Source: Arthrobacter sp. ov407
GTDB taxonomy: Bacteria; Actinomycetota; Actinomycetes; Actinomycetales; Micrococcaceae
Reading direction: 5' to 3'
Assembly (NCBI RefSeq): GCF_900102895.1
Contig: NZ_FNGD01000010.1
Span: forward strand, 120,801 to 184,800
DNA length: 64,000 bases
The position numbers and the translations under genes are program-made. Position 1 is the first letter of the stretch. Each line of letters starts with the position of its first letter. The notes under the pieces were generated by a model. The model did not search any database and had not been told where the DNA came from. It saw nothing but the letters and a program-made list of their open reading frames with translations. Shown in pieces: positions 7,555 to 16,052 of this stretch.

Positions 7555-9137
7555 CTTTCTTCGAAACCGACGGCGACGCCGGCCTGCACGGCGACTTTGG
7601 CCTACTGAGTCCCGTGTCGGCGTCGCCGCTTGTGGCGGCATTGACCGGGGACCGTGCAGTGCTCGCCGCCATCCTCAAGGTGGAAGCGGCCTGGGCTGCG
7701 GTCCTGGACGATGCGGGCCTCGCCCCGGCCGGGTCCGCCGCGGTGGTGGCCGCCGCCGCGGACGTGCAGCGATACGACGTCGCGGGCATCGCCGTCCGCG
7801 CCCAGGGCGGCGGCAATCCCGTCATCCCGCTGCTCGCCGACCTCCGAGAGCAAGTCAGGAACCTGGACACTGCCGGACTTGGCGCGGTGCAGGCCGTTCA
7901 CACGTCGCTGACCAGCCAGGACGTGCTCGACTCGGCCCTGATGGTGCTGGCTGCCGGGGCCGTGCGCGAACTGCTCGCCGAGCTCAAGGCGGCAACGTCC
8001 GCTCTCGCCGGCCTCGCCGAAGCCCATGCGCCCACGCTTTGTGTTGCCCGCAGCCTGACCCAGCATTCACTGCCCTACAGCTTCGGACTGCGGGCCGCGC
8101 AGTGGTTCAACGGGCTTGCCGCCGCGGCCAGCCGGCTCGAGGCCCTCGACCTGCCGGTACAGACCGGCGGCGCCGCCGGGACCCTCGCCGCCGGCACGGT
8201 GCTGACTGACGGCGCAGTGTTGACTGACGGCGCAGTATTGACTGACGGCGCAGTGTTGGCTGGCGCTGGGCAGGGCGGTGCCGGGCGGCTGTCCCCGTTT
8301 GACCTCGCCGACCGGCTGGCCGCCCGCCTGGGTCTCGCCACTGTTCCTGCCCCCTGGCACACCAACCGCCTTGCCGTGACCGCGCTCGGCGACGCGCTGG
8401 CGGCCGTGACGGACGCGGCCGGCAAGATGGCCGCCGACGTCCTGTTCCTGAGCCGGCCGGAGGTGGCCGAGCTCGCCGAACCGCGTACTGCCGGGCGGGG
8501 CGTGTCCTCGGCCATGCCGCAGAAGCAGAACCCCGTGCTGTCCGTGCTGATCCGCAGCGCCGCCCTGCAGGCCCCGGCCCTGGCCGCACAGCTGCACCTC
8601 GCGGCCGCCAATTCCAACGACGAACGCCCCGACGGCGCCTGGCACAGCGAATGGGCGGCCCTGCGCCAGTTGCTGCGTTTGGCCCTCGGTGCGGCCGGGC
8701 AGCTCCGCGAATTGGCCGAAGGGCTGCAGGTCTTCCCCGGGGCGATGCGCCGCAACCTCGACCTCACCGGTCCGCTGCTGCTCTCCGAAGCCGTCAACGT
8801 CGCCGTCGCGCCCCTTTTGGACGTCCGCAGCGCCGAGACGGGATCGCGCCGCTCCGGCAAGCAGCGTCTGCAGGCCGTCGTGGACAAGACCCTTCAGGCC
8901 CCGGCGGTGGAGCAGCCGGCCACCTACCGGAAACTGCTCCGCGAGGCGGTCCCCGAGGGTCTACTCGCGGACGCCCGGCTTGAGGAGCTTTTGGATCCGG
9001 CCAACTACCTCGGCCAGGCAGCAGCCATCACCAGCCGCATCCTCGCGGCGTACCCGGAATACGCGGCCGGATCGGCCTCACCTGAATATGACCGTGCCAC
9101 CGCCCACCAACTCCAGAATGGAGCCTCCCGTGGCTAG
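7551..9137 (+). CDS. pcaB: 3-carboxy-cis,cis-muconate cycloisomerase
   Basis: 528 residues, longer than the ~450 common for PcaB. It belongs to the fumarase/aspartase superfamily, with the signature SSAMPQKQNPVLSVLI near residues 323-338 and HSEWAALRQL downstream. It converts 3-carboxymuconate to 4-carboxymuconolactone. The GTG start overlaps the pcaG stop (GTGA). Odd feature: residues ~217-234 are a threefold VLTDGA repeat in an Ala/Gly-rich loop, from an 18-bp tandem duplication. Confidence 0.93.
   Translation: MTFFETDGDAGLHGDFGLLSPVSASPLVAALTGDRAVLAAILKVEAAWAAVLDDAGLAPAGSAAVVAAAADVQRYDVAGIAVRAQGGGNPVIPLLADLREQVRNLDTAGLGAVQAVHTSLTSQDVLDSALMVLAAGAVRELLAELKAATSALAGLAEAHAPTLCVARSLTQHSLPYSFGLRAAQWFNGLAAAASRLEALDLPVQTGGAAGTLAAGTVLTDGAVLTDGAVLTDGAVLAGAGQGGAGRLSPFDLADRLAARLGLATVPAPWHTNRLAVTALGDALAAVTDAAGKMAADVLFLSRPEVAELAEPRTAGRGVSSAMPQKQNPVLSVLIRSAALQAPALAAQLHLAAANSNDERPDGAWHSEWAALRQLLRLALGAAGQLRELAEGLQVFPGAMRRNLDLTGPLLLSEAVNVAVAPLLDVRSAETGSRRSGKQRLQAVVDKTLQAPAVEQPATYRKLLREAVPEGLLADARLEELLDPANYLGQAAAITSRILAAYPEYAAGSASPEYDRATAHQLQNGASRG
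8199..8252 (+). repeat. 18-bp tandem repeat x3 inside pcaB
   Basis: Three near-identical in-frame units of GTGTTGACTGACGGCGCA (8199-8216, 8217-8234, 8235-8252) differ at one or two bases, followed by a degenerate start of a fourth. They encode VLTDGA repeats. Such slippage-prone arrays are uncommon in a core catabolic enzyme. Confidence 0.92.
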
Positions 9138-9948
9138 ACCTACCGTCAAGGCAGTCCTGCTCTCGCCCCAGCGCGCGCTGGGCGACAAGCCCCTCCTCAT
9201 CGTCGGGCCCTCGCTCGGAACATCCTCCCTGCTGTGGAGCCAGGCCGGCACCCTGCTGGGCGACGACGTCGACGTCATCGCCTGGGACCTGCCCGGACAC
9301 GGCGTCTCGCCCGCGGCGCAGGAGACCTTCACCGTCGCCGACCTGGCGGATGCCGTGATCGGCCTGGTCGATTCGATCGCCCCGGGTGCGCGCTTCCACT
9401 ACGCCGGCGTGTCCCTCGGCGGGGCCACCGGCCTGCAGCTTGGCGTCAAGCACGGCGACCGGCTCAAGAGCCTCTCCGTGCAGTGCTCCGGCGCGAAGCT
9501 CGGCACTCCCGAGGGCTGGCTGGAACGCGCCGAAACCGTGCGAACGCATGGAACCCCGGTGATGATCCAGGGGTCGGCGCAGCGCTGGTTCGCCCCGGGA
9601 TTCATGGAGAGCCAGCCCGAGCTCAGCAGCCGGCTCCTGCACACCCTCCGGGACGCCGACCGCTTCAGCTACGCCTTCTGCTGCGAGGCCCTGGCCGGCT
9701 TCGACGTGCGGGACCAACTCGGCACCATCCGCGTCCCCACCCAGGTCATTGCCGGCGTCCTGGACGCCGTCGCCCCGCCGTCGATGGCCGAGGAAGTGGC
9801 CGCGGGCATCGCCTCCGGCGGCGGCACGGCCACGGCCGTCAGCCTGGAGGGCGTGGCACACCTGGCGCCCTTCGAGGCGCCGGGCCACATCGCCGAGCTG
9901 CTGAAGGGCCTCATCACCTGGACCGAGACCCAGGGAGCAGGCGCATGA
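9130..9948 (+). CDS. pcaD: 3-oxoadipate enol-lactone hydrolase
   Basis: About 272 residues, alpha/beta hydrolase fold. The nucleophile elbow is YAGVSLGGATGLQ, the oxyanion region LLIVGPSLGTSS, and the C-terminal His lies in GVAHLAPFEAP. It hydrolyses beta-ketoadipate enol-lactone to 3-oxoadipate. The GTG at 9130 is chosen because ATGGAG lies 6 bases upstream; an ATG at 9118 is also possible. It overlaps pcaB by 8 bases and pcaC by 4 (ATGA). In several actinobacteria PcaD and PcaC are fused as PcaL; here they are separate but coupled. Confidence 0.9.
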   Translation: MARPTVKAVLLSPQRALGDKPLLIVGPSLGTSSLLWSQAGTLLGDDVDVIAWDLPGHGVSPAAQETFTVADLADAVIGLVDSIAPGARFHYAGVSLGGATGLQLGVKHGDRLKSLSVQCSGAKLGTPEGWLERAETVRTHGTPVMIQGSAQRWFAPGFMESQPELSSRLLHTLRDADRFSYAFCCEALAGFDVRDQLGTIRVPTQVIAGVLDAVAPPSMAEEVAAGIASGGGTATAVSLEGVAHLAPFEAPGHIAELLKGLITWTETQGAGA

Positions 9949-10400
9949 CCGGCCCCGAACGCAACGGGGTAGTCCAGCCCGGCGCTACCAGCCAGGAAAT
10001 CTACGATGGCGGCATGAAGGTCCGCCGCGAGGTCCTCGGCGCCGCGCACGTGGACCGCGCCAACGCCAACAAGGATTCCTTCACTGAGGACTTCCAGGAC
10101 ATGATCACCCGGATCGCCTGGGGCGGCATCTGGACCCGGCCCGGGATCAGCCGGCAGATGCGCTCAGCCGTCACCCTTACCGCCATGGTGGCCCACGGGC
10201 ACTGGGAAGAACTAGCCATGCACATCCGCGCCGCCATCACCAACGGCCTGAGCCGGGACGAGATCAAGGAAATCCTGCTCCAGACCGCCATCTACTGCGG
10301 GGTCCCCTCCGCCAACACCGCCTTCAAGACCGCCCAACAGGTGTTCCATTCCATGGACGAGGCAGAAATGGACAGCACTGAAATGGATAAGAACTCATGA
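9945..10400 (+). CDS. pcaC: 4-carboxymuconolactone decarboxylase
   Basis: 151 residues of the CMD/AhpD-like fold. RREVLGAAHVDRA near the N-terminus and the helix LTAMVAHGHWEELAMH are characteristic, and GVPSANTAFKTA closes the domain. It decarboxylates 4-carboxymuconolactone to the enol-lactone used by PcaD. The C-terminal tail is Met/Glu/Asp-rich (MDEAEMDSTEMDKNS). It is coupled on both sides by ATGA overlaps. Confidence 0.94.
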   Translation: MTGPERNGVVQPGATSQEIYDGGMKVRREVLGAAHVDRANANKDSFTEDFQDMITRIAWGGIWTRPGISRQMRSAVTLTAMVAHGHWEELAMHIRAAITNGLSRDEIKEILLQTAIYCGVPSANTAFKTAQQVFHSMDEAEMDSTEMDKNS

Positions 10401-11623
10401 ACCAGGCCTTTGTGTACGATGCCGTCCGGACCCCGTTCGGGAAGTTCGGCTCCGGCCTCGCCGCCGTCCGCCCGGATGACCTCGCCGCGCACGTGATCGG
10501 TGAGATCGTCAGCCGCGCCCCGGCCCTGGACCCCGAGCGGATCGACGAGGTGGTGTTCGGCAACGCCAACGGCGCCGGCGAGGAAAACCGCAACATCGCC
10601 CGGATGGGCACCCTGCTGGCCGGGCTGCCGGTCTCGATCCCCGGCACCACCGTCAACCGGCTCTGCGGCTCCTCGCTGGACGCGGCGATCATCGCCTCCC
10701 GCCAGATCAACACCGGCGACGCGGAGCTCATGCTGGTCGGCGGCGCCGAATCCATGTCCCGCGCCCCCTGGGTGCTGCCCAAGACCGAGAAGCCCTACCC
10801 GGCCGGAGACCTGACCCTGGCCTCCACCACGCTGGGCTGGCGCCTGGTGAACAAGGCCATGCCCAAGGACTGGACCATCTCGCTGGGCGAGGCCACGGAA
10901 CGGCTCCGCGAGAAGTACGGCGTGACCCGCGAGCAGCAGGACGACTTCTCAGCCAACTCCCACAACCTCGCCGCCGCGGCCTGGGACGTGGGCTTCTACG
11001 ACAACCTCGTGGTCCCGGTCCCGGGCACGGAACTGGTCCGCGACGAAGGCATCCGGGCCGGCTCCTCGGCCGAGAAACTCGCCGGGCTCAAGACGGTGTT
11101 CCGGACCGAGAACGGGACCGTCACCGCCGGGAACGCCTCCCCGCTCTCCGACGGCGCCTCCGCGGCCTGGCTGGGCAGTGAGGCTGCCGCCGGGCTGCTC
11201 GGCCTGGACCCGCTGGCCCGGATCGCCGGGCGCGGCGCGCACGCCAACGACCCACAGTACTTCGGCTACGCCCCCGTCGAGGCCGCCAACAAGGCCCTCG
11301 CGAAGGCCGGCATCGGCTGGGACCAGGTGGGCGCCGTCGAACTCAACGAGGCGTTCGCGGCGCAGTCCCTGGCCTGCATCAACGCCTGGGGCATCGACCC
11401 GGCAATCGTGAACCGGCACGGCGGTGCCATCGCCATGGGCCACCCGCTCGGCGCCTCCGGCGGCCGGATCCTCGGCACCCTGGCCCGCAGCCTGCAGGCC
11501 TCCGGGCAGCGCTGGGGCGTCGCCGCGATCTGCATCGGCGTCGGCCAGGGCCTGGCCGTCGTCCTCGAAAACGTCACAACCGCCCCGGCAACAACACAGC
11601 CGGCACAACCAGCGAAGGGCTAG
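10397..11623 (+). CDS. pcaF: 3-oxoadipyl-CoA thiolase (acetyl-CoA acyltransferase)
   Basis: 408 residues, a full-length thiolase. The acyl-accepting C90 lies in NRLCGSSLDA, H349 in AMGHPLGASGGR, and C379 in AICIGVGQGLAV, together the complete catalytic set. It cleaves 3-oxoadipyl-CoA to succinyl-CoA and acetyl-CoA, the last pathway step. The start overlaps the pcaC stop (ATGA). The C-terminus ends in an Ala/Thr/Gln-rich tail beyond the fold. Confidence 0.95.
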   Translation: MNQAFVYDAVRTPFGKFGSGLAAVRPDDLAAHVIGEIVSRAPALDPERIDEVVFGNANGAGEENRNIARMGTLLAGLPVSIPGTTVNRLCGSSLDAAIIASRQINTGDAELMLVGGAESMSRAPWVLPKTEKPYPAGDLTLASTTLGWRLVNKAMPKDWTISLGEATERLREKYGVTREQQDDFSANSHNLAAAAWDVGFYDNLVVPVPGTELVRDEGIRAGSSAEKLAGLKTVFRTENGTVTAGNASPLSDGASAAWLGSEAAAGLLGLDPLARIAGRGAHANDPQYFGYAPVEAANKALAKAGIGWDQVGAVELNEAFAAQSLACINAWGIDPAIVNRHGGAIAMGHPLGASGGRILGTLARSLQASGQRWGVAAICIGVGQGLAVVLENVTTAPATTQPAQPAKG

Positions 11624-11626
11624 GCC

Positions 11627-12316
11627 ATGCTGAATTTCATTGACACGGTCGGCGAGGCCGTCGCCGGCATCAAGGACGGCTCCACCGTGATGATCGGCGG
11701 CTTCGGCAACGCCGGGCAGCCGTTTGAACTGATCGACGCGCTGCTGGACTGCGGCGCCACCGACCTGACCGTGGTGAACAACAACGCCGGCCAGGGCGAC
11801 CAGGGCCTGGCCCTGCTCATCAAGGAAGGCCGGGTAAAGAAAATGATCTGCTCCTTCCCGCGGCAGTCCGACTCCTGGCACTTTGACGCCAAGTACCGGG
11901 CAGGCGAGATCGAACTCGAACTCGTCCCGCAGGGGAACCTCGCCGAGCGGATCCGCGCCGCCGGCGCCGGGATCGGCGGCTTCTTCACGCCCACCGGCTA
12001 CGGCACCATGCTCGCCGAGGGCAAGGAAACCCGCATCCTCGACGGCCGCGGCCAGGTCTTCGAGACCCCCATCCATGCCGACGTCGCCCTCATCAAGGCC
12101 CTCACGGCGGACGGCAGGGGCAATCTCGTCTACCGCAAGACCGCACGGAACTTCGGTCCCATCATGGCCGCCGCCGCCAAACACACCATCGTCCAGGTGT
12201 CCGAGATCGTCCCCACCGGCGGCCTGGACCCGGAAATCATCGTGACTCCCGGAATCTACGTCAACAGCATCGTCCGCGTGGCCGCAGCCGCAGGCGAGAC
12301 AGAAAGGGTGGCCTGA
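11627..12316 (+). CDS. pcaI: 3-oxoadipate CoA-transferase subunit A
   Basis: 229 residues, family I CoA-transferase alpha subunit. The motif DGSTVMIGGFGNAGQPFELI and FFTPTGYGTMLAEGKE identify the chain. With PcaJ it moves CoA from succinyl-CoA to 3-oxoadipate. It starts 3 bases after the pcaF stop and ends one base before the pcaJ start, so all three genes are one translation unit. Confidence 0.94.
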   Translation: MLNFIDTVGEAVAGIKDGSTVMIGGFGNAGQPFELIDALLDCGATDLTVVNNNAGQGDQGLALLIKEGRVKKMICSFPRQSDSWHFDAKYRAGEIELELVPQGNLAERIRAAGAGIGGFFTPTGYGTMLAEGKETRILDGRGQVFETPIHADVALIKALTADGRGNLVYRKTARNFGPIMAAAAKHTIVQVSEIVPTGGLDPEIIVTPGIYVNSIVRVAAAAGETERVA

Positions 12317-12317
12317 G

Positions 12318-13016
12318 ATGAGCATCCCTACCAATGACCAGGCGAGTGTCCGGACCGGCATCCAGGCTTCCGAGACGCCGCTGGGCCGTGACGATCTCGC
12401 CCGCCTCGTGGCCCGCGACATCCAGCCCGGATCCTTCGTGAACCTCGGCATCGGCCAGCCCACCCTGGTCTCCAACTACCTCGAGCCGGAGCAGAACATC
12501 ACGCTCCACACCGAGAACGGCATGCTCGGCATGGGCCCGGAAGCAGCCGGGGACCAGATTGACGGCGACCTCATCAATGCCGGGAAGATCCCCGTGACCG
12601 AGCTGCCCGGGGCGTCCTACTTCCACCACGCGGACTCCTTCGCGATCATGCGCGGCGGCCATCTGGACATCTGCGTGCTGGGCGCCTTCCAGGTGTCCGC
12701 CACGGGTGACCTCGCCAACTGGCACACCGGGGCGCCGGACGCGATCCCCGCCGTCGGCGGCGCCATGGACCTCGCCACCGGCGCCAAGGACGTCTTCGTC
12801 ATGATGACGCTCCTGACCCGCGACGGCGTGTCCAAGCTCGTGGAGGCGTGCAGCTACCCGATCACCGGGATCGGCTGCGTGACCCGCGTCTACACCGACA
12901 AGGCCGTCTTCCTGACCGGACCCGACGGCGTCCAGGTGCGGGAGACCTTCGGCTGCACGCTCGAGGAACTCCAGGCCATGGTCCCGGTGCCGCTCCGGGC
13001 GGCGGACCCAAGCTGA
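12318..13016 (+). CDS. pcaJ: 3-oxoadipate CoA-transferase subunit B
   Basis: 232 residues, family I CoA-transferase beta subunit. The catalytic Glu lies in TLHTENGMLGMGP (residues ~62-74), preceded by NLGIGQPTLVSNYL. The chain pairs with PcaI. It is the last enzyme gene of the run; pcaR follows after 60 bp with its own ribosome site. Confidence 0.94.
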   Translation: MSIPTNDQASVRTGIQASETPLGRDDLARLVARDIQPGSFVNLGIGQPTLVSNYLEPEQNITLHTENGMLGMGPEAAGDQIDGDLINAGKIPVTELPGASYFHHADSFAIMRGGHLDICVLGAFQVSATGDLANWHTGAPDAIPAVGGAMDLATGAKDVFVMMTLLTRDGVSKLVEACSYPITGIGCVTRVYTDKAVFLTGPDGVQVRETFGCTLEELQAMVPVPLRAADPS

Positions 13017-13076
13017 CAGTCCTGCGGGCGGATGACCTGCGCCCGGCTAAAGTGATGCGGGACCGAGAGGCGAGAA

Positions 13077-13883
13077 ATGATTGAGCCAGCCAAGAGTGGC
13101 GGCGCGCCCGCGGCCAGCGACCAGTACGTGCAGTCGCTGGCGCGCGGGCTCGCCGTGATCCGTGCCTTCGACACGGAACACCCCAAGATGACGCTGACCG
13201 AGGTGGCGGCCCGGACCGAGCTGACCCGGGCCACGGCCCGGCGGTTCCTGCACACGCTCGCGGAGTTGGGCTATGTCCGCACGGATGGCAAGATCTTCGC
13301 CCTGACCGCCAAAGTGCTGCAACTCGGCTACGCCTACCTGTCAGGGCTGTCCCTGCCGCAGCTCGCCCAACCGCATCTGGAGGAGCTCTCGCTCGAACTG
13401 GGGGAGTCGACGTCGGCCGCGGTGCTCGAGGGCACCGACATCGCCTACATCGCCCGGGTGTCCACCCGGCGGATCATGACGGTCGGCATCACGGTGGGCA
13501 CCCGTTTCCCCGCCTACGCGACCTCCATGGGCAGGGTGCTGCTCGCGGCCCTCCCGCCGGCAAAACTGGACGACTACCTCGCGGCCGCCGAGATCCGGCC
13601 CCTCACTCCGGGGGCCATCGGAACGCGCGCTGCCCTACTCGCGGAGCTGGACACGGTCCGCGCCCAGGGCTGGTGCCTGCTGGACCAGGAACTGGAGCTG
13701 GGACTGATGTCCATTGCGGCGCCGGTCCATGACGGGCCCAAGGTGGTGGCGGCGATCAACGTCTCGCTGCAGGCCCAGACGGTGTCCGCGCAGCCCGACC
13801 CCAATGCCTATCTGGCTGCGGTGCGCGAGGCGACGGTGGCCACGGCGGAAGTCATCTCCGAGGACCTGACCTCGGGACGCTAA
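13077..13883 (+). CDS. pcaR: IclR-family regulator of the beta-ketoadipate pathway (PcaR)
   Basis: 268 residues. The winged HTH is at about 18-80 (SLARGLAVIRAFDTEHPKMT, then ELTRATARRFLHTL), followed by the IclR ligand domain (FPAYATSMGRVLLAALPP, then LDQELELGLMSIAAPV). The sequence is of the PcaR/PcaU/PobR branch that senses beta-ketoadipate or protocatechuate. GAGAGGCGAGAA precedes the ATG. A TAAAGT box at 13048-13053 could give it a separate promoter, but no matching -35 is clear. It could regulate the run upstream and its own expression. Confidence 0.9.
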   Translation: MIEPAKSGGAPAASDQYVQSLARGLAVIRAFDTEHPKMTLTEVAARTELTRATARRFLHTLAELGYVRTDGKIFALTAKVLQLGYAYLSGLSLPQLAQPHLEELSLELGESTSAAVLEGTDIAYIARVSTRRIMTVGITVGTRFPAYATSMGRVLLAALPPAKLDDYLAAAEIRPLTPGAIGTRAALLAELDTVRAQGWCLLDQELELGLMSIAAPVHDGPKVVAAINVSLQAQTVSAQPDPNAYLAAVREATVATAEVISEDLTSGR

Positions 13884-13909
13884 GGCGAACCCCGGCCGTT
13901 CGGTGGTGC

Positions 13910-14536
13910 CTAGCCGCGGCGGGACTGGGCGAACAACTGCCGCAGCGTGAAGAAGCAGCCCAGGGCGCTGAACAGCAACGCCATCAGGAACTCACCCTTG
14001 AGGTTTTCGACCAGGTCCGCGTTGTTGGCCAAGTTATAGCCCAGCAGGTCCCACGCCTCGGGTTCGAACAACAGCGCCAGCGGTGAGGCGCCGCCCATGT
14101 AGTCGGCCAGATCCAGCCAGATGGTGCCCAAGAACGACAGCAGCACCGTCGCTATGGTCACGGCCACGACGACCCACGCGCCGCCCCTCGTCATGGTGCC
14201 GCCGCTGCCCGCCGTGCTGCCGGCAATGTACAGCCGGGCGGCCCCGGCCGCCGTCAGGAAGGCAACAATCGAGCCTATCCAGCCCAGCTTCCACAGGATC
14301 AGCCAGAGGGCGACGCCGACCGGGACCACGGCAAGGGCAAAGACCGTGCCCCGCACCGAGTTTTCAAGGGACTCCGCCCGGATCCGGGGAACGGGCAACG
14401 CCGGCAGCTGTGCCGGCCGGTGGTCGGAAGAATCCGGCCAAGGGGCCCCGTCCGGCCAGAGCTGGCCGTAAGCCGGCTGGGCCCCGCCGAAGGATTCGGA
14501 TTCTTTTCTGGCGTCGAAATCTGCGCGCTCTGTCAT
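13910..14536 (-). CDS. Predicted membrane protein, function unknown
   Basis: About 208 residues from the ATG at 14536, chosen because GGGGG lies 4 bases upstream; an ATG immediately before it and one at 14608 are weaker. The N-terminal 65 residues are hydrophilic and Pro-rich (QLPALPVPRIRAES), followed by about four hydrophobic segments (VFALAVVPVGVALWLILW, SIVAFLTAAGAARLYIAG, WVVVAVTIATVLLSFLG, FLMALLFSALGCFFTL). No family motif was recognised. It is convergent with pcaR and not obviously part of that pathway. Confidence 0.75.
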   Translation of the reverse strand: MTERADFDARKESESFGGAQPAYGQLWPDGAPWPDSSDHRPAQLPALPVPRIRAESLENSVRGTVFALAVVPVGVALWLILWKLGWIGSIVAFLTAAGAARLYIAGSTAGSGGTMTRGGAWVVVAVTIATVLLSFLGTIWLDLADYMGGASPLALLFEPEAWDLLGYNLANNADLVENLKGEFLMALLFSALGCFFTLRQLFAQSRRG

Positions 14537-14652
14537 CATTCCCCCAAATGAGATGAGTGTTTCCGGTCCACTGTGTGCCGGTAAATCCCGCTTATTCTGG
14601 CACAACAAGGCGGGGAATTGATTATTTTCCCGACACTATTTCAAGCCGGGCG

Positions 14653-14883
14653 TCAGTCGGCGGAATCCGCCAGCGTTGAAACCGTGATCGTGACGCCCCC
14701 GGGCTCGTCACTGATTTTCAGGTGCAAGTTCCTGCCCACCACCAGCGCATGGATGTCGTCGCTGCCTCCGGGCGCGATCTGCTCGGCCAGCCGCGTGAGC
14801 GCCAGCGCCATCGCCCGGCCCCAGTCGTGGGGATCCATGCTGGATGATTCAGCCGTTGCTGAATACTTCTCTGGTTCAGTCAT
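14653..14883 (-). CDS. Small hypothetical protein
   Basis: 76 residues from the ATG at 14883 (MTEPEKYS), which has GCGGGGGCAG immediately upstream; an in-frame ATG at 14928 lacks a clear site. The protein is soluble and acidic, with an amphipathic helix around WGRAMALALTRLAEQIA and a C-terminal beta-like region. It lies 114 bp upstream of the minus-strand membrane protein and points the same way, so the two may be co-transcribed. Function not recognised. Confidence 0.65.
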   Translation of the reverse strand: MTEPEKYSATAESSSMDPHDWGRAMALALTRLAEQIAPGGSDDIHALVVGRNLHLKISDEPGGVTITVSTLADSAD

Positions 14884-15056
14884 CTGCCCCCGCTTTCGGC
14901 GTCCGGAGAGCAGCCCCCGGAACATCACCTAGCCCAGTCTAGTGAGGTGGCGGAGCGCACGTCCACGGTTTGCGCCGGCCGTGCGGAGGTTACGCGGGCA
15001 CTGCGGCTAGGATTTCAGTTCGGGACCTCTTTTGCCCAATTGCCCCTAAGGACGCC

Positions 15057-16016
15057 ATGACAGAGAACAACACCGCGACGCCGGGAACCCCGAAGACCCA
15101 GGACAACGCAGCGTCCCGGCGCGCCGCCGTGGTTATCAACCCCATGAAGTCTCCCGGCGAGAGCTTCCGGGCCTCCTTCTTCCGCCTGTGCGAGACCCAG
15201 GGCTGGGCCGAGCCGCTGTGGCTGGAGACCACCAAGGAGGACACCGGGATTGGCCAGGCCCGCGAGGCACTGGATGCCGGAGTCGACGTCGTGATCGCGG
15301 CGGGCGGGGACGGAACGGTCCGCTGCGTGGCGGAGGTCCTCGCGGGCACCGGAACGCCGATGGGACTGGTGCCCTTGGGCACCGGCAACCTGCTGGCCCG
15401 CAACCTCGGCGTCGACATCACGGACCCCGTGGCCGCCAGCTACGACGTCCTCAGCGGCACGGACACCAAGGTGGACGTGGTGAAGGCCAGGCTGGACCAC
15501 GCCGAGGAGGAGCACATCTTCCTGGTCATGGCCGGTCTCGGCTACGACGCCGCCATCATGGCCAACACCGTGGATGAACTCAAGGACCGCGTGGGCTGGC
15601 TCGCCTATGTTGAAGCGGGCGTCCGGCACCTGCCGGGCAAGCCCATCAGGGCGAAGATCAGCATTGACGGCCAGCATTCCGTGCGGCGCCGGATCCGCAG
15701 CGTGATGGTGGGAAACTGCGGCAAGATCATGGGCGGCGTGGAGATCTTCCCCGACGCGAAGATCGACGACGGCATCCTGGATGTCGTGATTTTGGCCCCT
15801 ATCGGCCGGTTCGGCTGGCTGGATGTGCTGGCTGGCGTCTTCGGCCGGAAGAACTCCAAGAACGAGTCGGTCGAATATTTCGCCGGAAAGTCAGCCGAGA
15901 TCGAACTCGCTCACGAGCAGGAATTCCAGCTCGACGGCGACCCCCTCGGCAAGGCCAAGCACCTCGGCGTCACGGTGGAGCACGGGGCCCTCACCATCCG
16001 GATGACGGGCATCTGA
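15057..16016 (+). CDS. Diacylglycerol kinase family lipid kinase
   Basis: 319 residues from the ATG at 15057, supported by TAAGGACGCC just upstream; the longer in-frame reading from 14970 lacks a site. The catalytic-domain motif AAGGDGTVRCVAEVLAG (residues ~83-99) and LGTGNLLARNLGV are those of the DAGK/YegS/BmrU family, which phosphorylates lipid hydroxyls. The C-terminal beta-sandwich shows MVGNCGKIMGGVEIFPDAK and FQLDGDP. The actual lipid substrate cannot be told from sequence. The gene stands alone, divergent from the small protein before it. Confidence 0.9.
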   Translation: MTENNTATPGTPKTQDNAASRRAAVVINPMKSPGESFRASFFRLCETQGWAEPLWLETTKEDTGIGQAREALDAGVDVVIAAGGDGTVRCVAEVLAGTGTPMGLVPLGTGNLLARNLGVDITDPVAASYDVLSGTDTKVDVVKARLDHAEEEHIFLVMAGLGYDAAIMANTVDELKDRVGWLAYVEAGVRHLPGKPIRAKISIDGQHSVRRRIRSVMVGNCGKIMGGVEIFPDAKIDDGILDVVILAPIGRFGWLDVLAGVFGRKNSKNESVEYFAGKSAEIELAHEQEFQLDGDPLGKAKHLGVTVEHGALTIRMTGI

Positions 16017-16052
16017 CCCAGCGCCAGCCGCTTCGGTGCCGGCCCGCGTCGG

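Noticed and set aside
8199..8252. CRISPR-like array in pcaB
   Set aside because: Units are directly adjacent without spacers and in frame with the enzyme; a coding minisatellite.
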